DNA of 64,000 nt. It comes from Pleurocapsa minor HA4230-MV1. GTDB lineage: Bacteria > Cyanobacteriota > Cyanobacteriia > Cyanobacteriales > Xenococcaceae. The notes under the pieces are model-generated. The model ran no database searches and had not been told where the DNA came from. It saw only the letters and a list, made by a program, of their open reading frames with translations. Positions 60,340-64,000 of the stretch are shown piece by piece. Where the stretch lies: positions 96,168-160,167 of the forward strand of contig JAHHHZ010000022.1 of assembly GCA_019359095.1 (NCBI GenBank), given 5' to 3'. Position 1 is the first letter of the stretch; every line of letters begins with the position of its first letter. A program made the position numbers and the translations under genes.

Positions 60340-60737
60340 GCTTTTAGCCATTAGCTTTTAGCTTTGAATTAAAGGTTGGACTCGCAGGTTAGCAATTAGT
60401 AAGACGGCTTTTCGCTAAACTGAGTTTGATCTTTGGATGGGTGGTTAACTTTAGCCACTCATTCAGCAACGTCGTTAGAAAAAGCTTTCAATTCATAGCC
60501 ACTAATACCATTTCTCAAAAGTAATAAGAGACTTGGTAGTAGCGCGTCCACTCTAACTTTTTGGGTTGAAATAATTAAAATCGGTAGTGCGAGGCACACC
60601 CCACCCTACTTAAATGAACCCAATATTTTAGCCTAGACGCGCTACTACAATTTGATTTTATCTCTCCACTTACTATTGAAAATTGGTCTAAGGTTTTGCC
60701 ATAAATTTTTCCCAATCAGTTACAGCAGTTTTCAACT
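60340..60737. other. 398-bp gap after fbaA
   Basis: It contains AGCTTTT-type heptamer fragments just after the fbaA stop and the 113-bp palindromic element at 60536-60648. No open frame is convincing. It is convergent between fbaA and the large membrane protein gene. Confidence 0.5.
60536..60648. mobile_element. 113-bp palindromic MITE-like element
   Basis: Perfect 13-bp terminal inverted repeats GTAGTAGCGCGTC and GACGCGCTACTAC (60536-60548, 60636-60648) enclose a second inverted pair TTGGGTT / AACCCAA (60561-60567, 60617-60623) and a small central hairpin GTGC-GAG-GCAC. No open frame is present. Clear target-site duplications are not visible. Confidence 0.7.
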
Positions 60738-62435
60738 TTACTTAACCTGCTCTAAAATACACGAACTTTTTAATAAGTTTAAAGTCTTGGTGGATATAAC
60801 TGAACAAGATGGATTTATTTCCCTCAATGCAGGAGAATATTCTGATTTTAATTGCGCGATCGCTTGTTGAGTTTCTTCTTTCCAAGAGCTATTAATTAAC
60901 CAATTTTTAGCTAATAAGTATTGGGCGGTAAAAGCATTATGATCGAGTAGTAAATAATCTACATTATATTGTCGAATAAAAGACTGTAAAACTTTTAGCT
61001 CAGGACTATATTGGGCTTGTAATAGATCGATCGTCCTTTGTTTTATTTGATTATAATAAGCAGGATGATATGCCAGTGCAAACTCATCGCCGACTAAAAT
61101 TGAGCGTTGGGAAAAAGCGGGTATGTTATTAACTTCAGTGCTTAAAGATGCCACTAATATGTCTTTTGGCTGTTGGGCTAAATATTGATATATTTCAGTA
61201 GCGGTACCGACTCGCCAATCTTGAAACCAATTAATCGAGACATAGGGAATAGCAGGAAAAATAATTGTCGTTAGAGCAAATAAAGTAATCAAAGCTATTT
61301 TAGTCTTCTCTAATAGATTGAATTGTTGTTTATTTTTTAACCACCTTTGACCTATATCTAACCAGATCGTCAAAACAATACCTGTAGAAATTGCTAAAAC
61401 AAATTGAATTGTGTGATAAGTATAACGGCTAGGTAAATGTAGTTTGGGTAAGAATATATGTGCCAAAATAAACATTAACAAAGATGCTATTATTACCTGA
61501 GTCAAAATACTAATTTTTTTGGTAACTAATTTAGTAATTGGTAGTTTTTTATTTAATAGCCAAGGCAATGTTAAACCGCTCCAAACAAGCGTGGGAAACA
61601 ATGGTAGAGTTAGACCACTAGAGCCAGCAAACCAATATTTGAGCCAGCCTACAGCAAAAAAAGGACTCCTCCCGCCTAAGTTAAATTCTGGCATCTGTCG
61701 CATTTGTAAGGCAGTTACAGTTGTTGCCAATTCAGGGGGTTTTTGGCTCATCGGATAAAGTGCGATCGCTGTCACTATAAATCCTGCAATCCACCAAAGA
61801 TAATATTTTTTTTTATTGGTGAAGCTAATTATATTACTTTGTAAGCTTATTAATCTAAGACTAAGTATTACCATCTCGATTAATAAAATATGAGGATAAA
61901 ATAAACCCTGGAGCAACATTATAATTAAACAGGGAATAAGAGAATCTAGAGATAGATAATATAAAAAAGCAGCAAATAAAGGATAGATAAAAGCTCTGGG
62001 GGTTGCCGAAACTAAATCATCATTGAGCCAGATTAGTTGATTAATTAATAAACTGCTAATAAATCCCGCCCAAGGAATAGGAAATATTTGCAGAGTAAAT
62101 AAGTAGAGATAAATAGTTGTAATAATAGCTAACACTGGAGGTAAAAGTTTAGCTAATAAAATTGGCTCACAACCTAGTTTTGCAGCAAATAAATAGGTGA
62201 ATTTAAATCCAATTGGGGCAAGTCCAGAAAAATAGTCGGCAATTAAATCATGGGGAAATAAATCAGCATCAATAAATCTTTGTAGCCAAACTACATGCTG
62301 TCTAGTGTCATCTTGGACTATATATTCTTGATTAAAAACAAAACAATAAAAGCAAATTCCGTAATACAGAGCAACTAATAAACTAATACCCAACCAAAAA
62401 TTAGCAGATCGATTGCGATGATGGCTAAACTTCAC
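60738..62435 (-). CDS. large multi-pass membrane protein, probable GT-C-type
   Basis: A 565-residue protein with about ten or more membrane segments (for example 'FWLGISLLVALYYGICFYCF', 'LAIITTIYLYLFTLQIFPIP') and a soluble C-terminal region of ~130 residues ('EIYQYLAQQPKDILVASLST'). The plan of many helices with a periplasmic C-domain resembles GT-C glycosyltransferases (mannosyltransferase type), and the first loop has Asp residues ('QDDTRQHVVW'). No family can be firmly named. It lies 13 bp from the hydrolase gene on the same strand. Confidence 0.6.
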   Translation of the reverse strand: MKFSHHRNRSANFWLGISLLVALYYGICFYCFVFNQEYIVQDDTRQHVVWLQRFIDADLFPHDLIADYFSGLAPIGFKFTYLFAAKLGCEPILLAKLLPPVLAIITTIYLYLFTLQIFPIPWAGFISSLLINQLIWLNDDLVSATPRAFIYPLFAAFLYYLSLDSLIPCLIIMLLQGLFYPHILLIEMVILSLRLISLQSNIISFTNKKKYYLWWIAGFIVTAIALYPMSQKPPELATTVTALQMRQMPEFNLGGRSPFFAVGWLKYWFAGSSGLTLPLFPTLVWSGLTLPWLLNKKLPITKLVTKKISILTQVIIASLLMFILAHIFLPKLHLPSRYTYHTIQFVLAISTGIVLTIWLDIGQRWLKNKQQFNLLEKTKIALITLFALTTIIFPAIPYVSINWFQDWRVGTATEIYQYLAQQPKDILVASLSTEVNNIPAFSQRSILVGDEFALAYHPAYYNQIKQRTIDLLQAQYSPELKVLQSFIRQYNVDYLLLDHNAFTAQYLLAKNWLINSSWKEETQQAIAQLKSEYSPALREINPSCSVISTKTLNLLKSSCILEQVK

Positions 62436-62448
62436 GTCTTACTTTTTT

Positions 62449-64000
62449 TTACTTATTATCTAATAAATGCAAATTATAGGGCTTCTGGGCGATCGCCTGA
62501 AGATATGCGGTACTTAAATAGGGAATATAGCTGGGATCTTCGGCAACATAGCTTTGAAAAAAAACTAACGACAACAGATTTTGATAAGTTTTTGCTAATT
62601 GTACAGCTTTTGCTTGCGATGATTGCGCTTCTTTTGATAAAGTGACATTAGAGTGGGGTAGCTTTTCAGAAATTACCAAATAACGCTCTTTACCCACAGA
62701 ATTAAACAACGGTACTTGTTCTTCTAACAAAGAAGTTAGGAAATCCTGGTCTACGACTTGAAACATAATCGGGATGTCAATCTTGTCTTGTGACTGTTCG
62801 CCAAAAAGACTGTGACCAAAAGGCACAAACATATATGCAGCCTTGATACGATCGTCTTTGAGGGTGCGCTTTGCTCTAGGTAATTCCAAAGCTCGACATT
62901 GATAGAGGATCGAAATATTAAGTAGGTTTAGGGGTTGAGCGCAATCTTGTTCTAGCTGAGTAAAATCAAACTCGGCACCTGCCAAAGAAAGAGCTGTTGT
63001 CCCACCGATAGAATAGCCAAATAGCCCTACTTGTTGTAAATCAAGCTGATGATTAAAGCGATCGCGATTGAGTTGTTCTAGTCGATCCAAAATATAACTG
63101 ATATCGATCGGGCGATCGATAAAATCTGTAGCATCAAAATTCTCTCGATATAACCCTTCAACAAAAGCTTTTTGACGATTGCGATCGCTTCCTGGATGAT
63201 CGGGAATAACTACCCCAAAGCCATAAGAAACTAGATAATGTGCAAACTCTTCAAAGCGATCGCGTTTTGCCCCTAAACCATTAGAAACGACGATAATCGG
63301 TATATTACCAGTCTTATTTTGCGGTAAATATAAATCAGTAACCAAATTGCGATCGCGCTGACGATCATAAAAATTTAAAGTTTGTTTAGTCCCCTGATAG
63401 TTACCTGGCTGTAATAAGTCACGAAAATTAGGATTTTTCCGCGTATTTTTCTGCACAACTTCTGGTGACAAGCTGGCAATAAATTCCTCAGTGTCTTCTT
63501 CTGCGCGATCGATCTGCTTAACTAGCTGGAGTAATTCCCCCAAGTTGAGCTTTATATCCGTGGGAAAGCGTTGCAGAAAATCCACCAAGTTAATCCCCTC
63601 CGCAGACTGCGCTGTTTGCACCAAAGCTGCACGTAAACCATGAAAACCATTAATATAGCTAGGTAGCTGTATAATCTCCCCAATGCGTTGCAGCATCTTA
63701 ATCCCTACCGAAGTGTGAGCATAACGATAGACCAACACAGGATCGACATCATAACTTTGTTGGAGAAACTTCCGTAGCTGCTGGCTTTGCTCTTCTGGTA
63801 TATATCTAAAATAGTAATTTAAACTATCACTTACTTCTCCTGTCTCAGCAAAAGTTGCCAAATCTTTCACCTTAACCTTAAAACCCAACAAACTATAGTT
63901 AAAATCAATCCTTTCCGCAGAAATAGTCGATCGCTCCATAGCAAGTACACTAAATAGAGTGACAACTACCAACAGTAACCCAGATCCAACACCTCTAAAC
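62449..64000 (-). CDS. secreted alpha/beta hydrolase with DUF1400 domain (5' end outside window)
   Basis: At least 507 residues visible. The frame is open to the right edge, so the true start is outside. The visible N-terminus is a signal peptide-like stretch ('GLLLLVVVTLFSVLAMERST') followed by a DUF1400-type region ('IDFNYSLLGFKVKVKDLATF', 'YAHTSVGIKMLQRIGEII'). Then comes an alpha/beta-hydrolase of the PAF-acetylhydrolase/dienelactone kind: 'VSNGLGAKRDRFEEFAHYLV', 'FGVVIPDHPGSD' and the nucleophile Ser in 'FGYSIGGTTALSLA'. A secreted or lipid-directed esterase is likely. The substrate is unknown. Confidence 0.85.
   Translation of the reverse strand, partial: FRGVGSGLLLVVVTLFSVLAMERSTISAERIDFNYSLLGFKVKVKDLATFAETGEVSDSLNYYFRYIPEEQSQQLRKFLQQSYDVDPVLVYRYAHTSVGIKMLQRIGEIIQLPSYINGFHGLRAALVQTAQSAEGINLVDFLQRFPTDIKLNLGELLQLVKQIDRAEEDTEEFIASLSPEVVQKNTRKNPNFRDLLQPGNYQGTKQTLNFYDRQRDRNLVTDLYLPQNKTGNIPIIVVSNGLGAKRDRFEEFAHYLVSYGFGVVIPDHPGSDRNRQKAFVEGLYRENFDATDFIDRPIDISYILDRLEQLNRDRFNHQLDLQQVGLFGYSIGGTTALSLAGAEFDFTQLEQDCAQPLNLLNISILYQCRALELPRAKRTLKDDRIKAAYMFVPFGHSLFGEQSQDKIDIPIMFQVVDQDFLTSLLEEQVPLFNSVGKERYLVISEKLPHSNVTLSKEAQSSQAKAVQLAKTYQNLLSLVFFQSYVAEDPSYIPYLSTAYLQAIAQKPYNLHLLDNK

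Noticed and set aside
1..64000. Treating each GCGATCGC palindrome as an operator or hairpin
   Set aside because: HIP1 is spread across the whole window, inside genes and between them, so single copies carry no regulatory meaning.

Overview
The window is chromosomal DNA of a phycoerythrin-containing cyanobacterium. This rests on the phycobilisome genes (cpcE/cpcF, a cpeCDE...STR operon, an allophycocyanin alpha paralogue), the very frequent HIP1 octamer GCGATCGC, a plant-type tocopherol/plastoquinone methyltransferase, a DesA-type acyl-lipid desaturase, and abundant 7-bp tandem repeats. The AT-rich composition and the many dispersed palindromic repeats would suit a Pleurocapsales-like or other large-genome cyanobacterium, but the species cannot be fixed from this sequence. 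I found no rRNA, tRNA or CRISPR array.

Layout. 1-1880: the end of cpcE, a Uma2-type gene, then cpcF. 1914-6496 (minus): a YidH-like protein and a sulfate ABC transporter operon (sbpA, a small unknown gene, cysT, cysW, cysA). 6.7-12.6 kb: ACT-domain protein, radC, pyrR, pyrC, two very small genes, msrP and a HAD phosphatase. 12.6-19.3 kb: the main pigment island. It holds an unknown gene with an S-type bilin lyase, then a 655-bp leader region and cpeC-cpeD-cpeE-(small CpcD-like linker)-cpeS-cpeT-cpeR, closed by a rho-independent terminator at about 19.3 kb. These genes build the phycoerythrin part of the phycobilisome rods (linkers), load bilins (CpeS, CpeT) and activate phycoerythrin transcription (CpeR). 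The structural genes cpeBA are not in the window.

19.5-32 kb is accessory: a 728-residue membrane-anchored coiled-coil protein with a ribbon-helix-helix-like N-terminus, a lumen-type protein, a glycosyltransferase, a divergent pair of a long helical protein and a dynamin-like GTPase, fructosamine kinase, a Uma2 remnant, cyanase, a decayed fragment of an allophycocyanin gene, a fasciclin protein, a possible NblA-like small protein, a response regulator and a broken four-helix-bundle gene. 32.8-35.9 kb: an HTH-NACHT NTPase followed by a stand-alone copy of its own C-terminal domain. 36.2-46.7 kb: an orphan ApcA-type subunit, membrane and signalling proteins, an LRAT-like protein beside a GntR regulator, a PhoD-like phosphatase, an alpha/beta hydrolase and a RES-Xre toxin-antitoxin pair.

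46.8-64 kb: MPBQ/MSBQ methyltransferase, an NAD(P)-binding protein, oligopeptide-type permeases dppC and dppB with a YefM-YoeB toxin-antitoxin cassette between them, a Delta-12 desaturase, a KtrB-type potassium channel, a GT2 glycosyltransferase, a DALR-domain protein, a Crp-family regulator, a lone TnpB insertion, class II fructose-bisphosphate aldolase, a small palindromic element, a large membrane protein and a DUF1400-type hydrolase running off the right edge.

The observations I would look at first are the long-range inverted repeat in the cpeC leader, the ribbon-helix-helix/coiled-coil/membrane-anchor protein built on 105-bp repeats, the dynamin-like GTPase with its divergent helical neighbour, the NACHT gene with a detached C-terminal paralogue, and the decayed allophycocyanin fragment.
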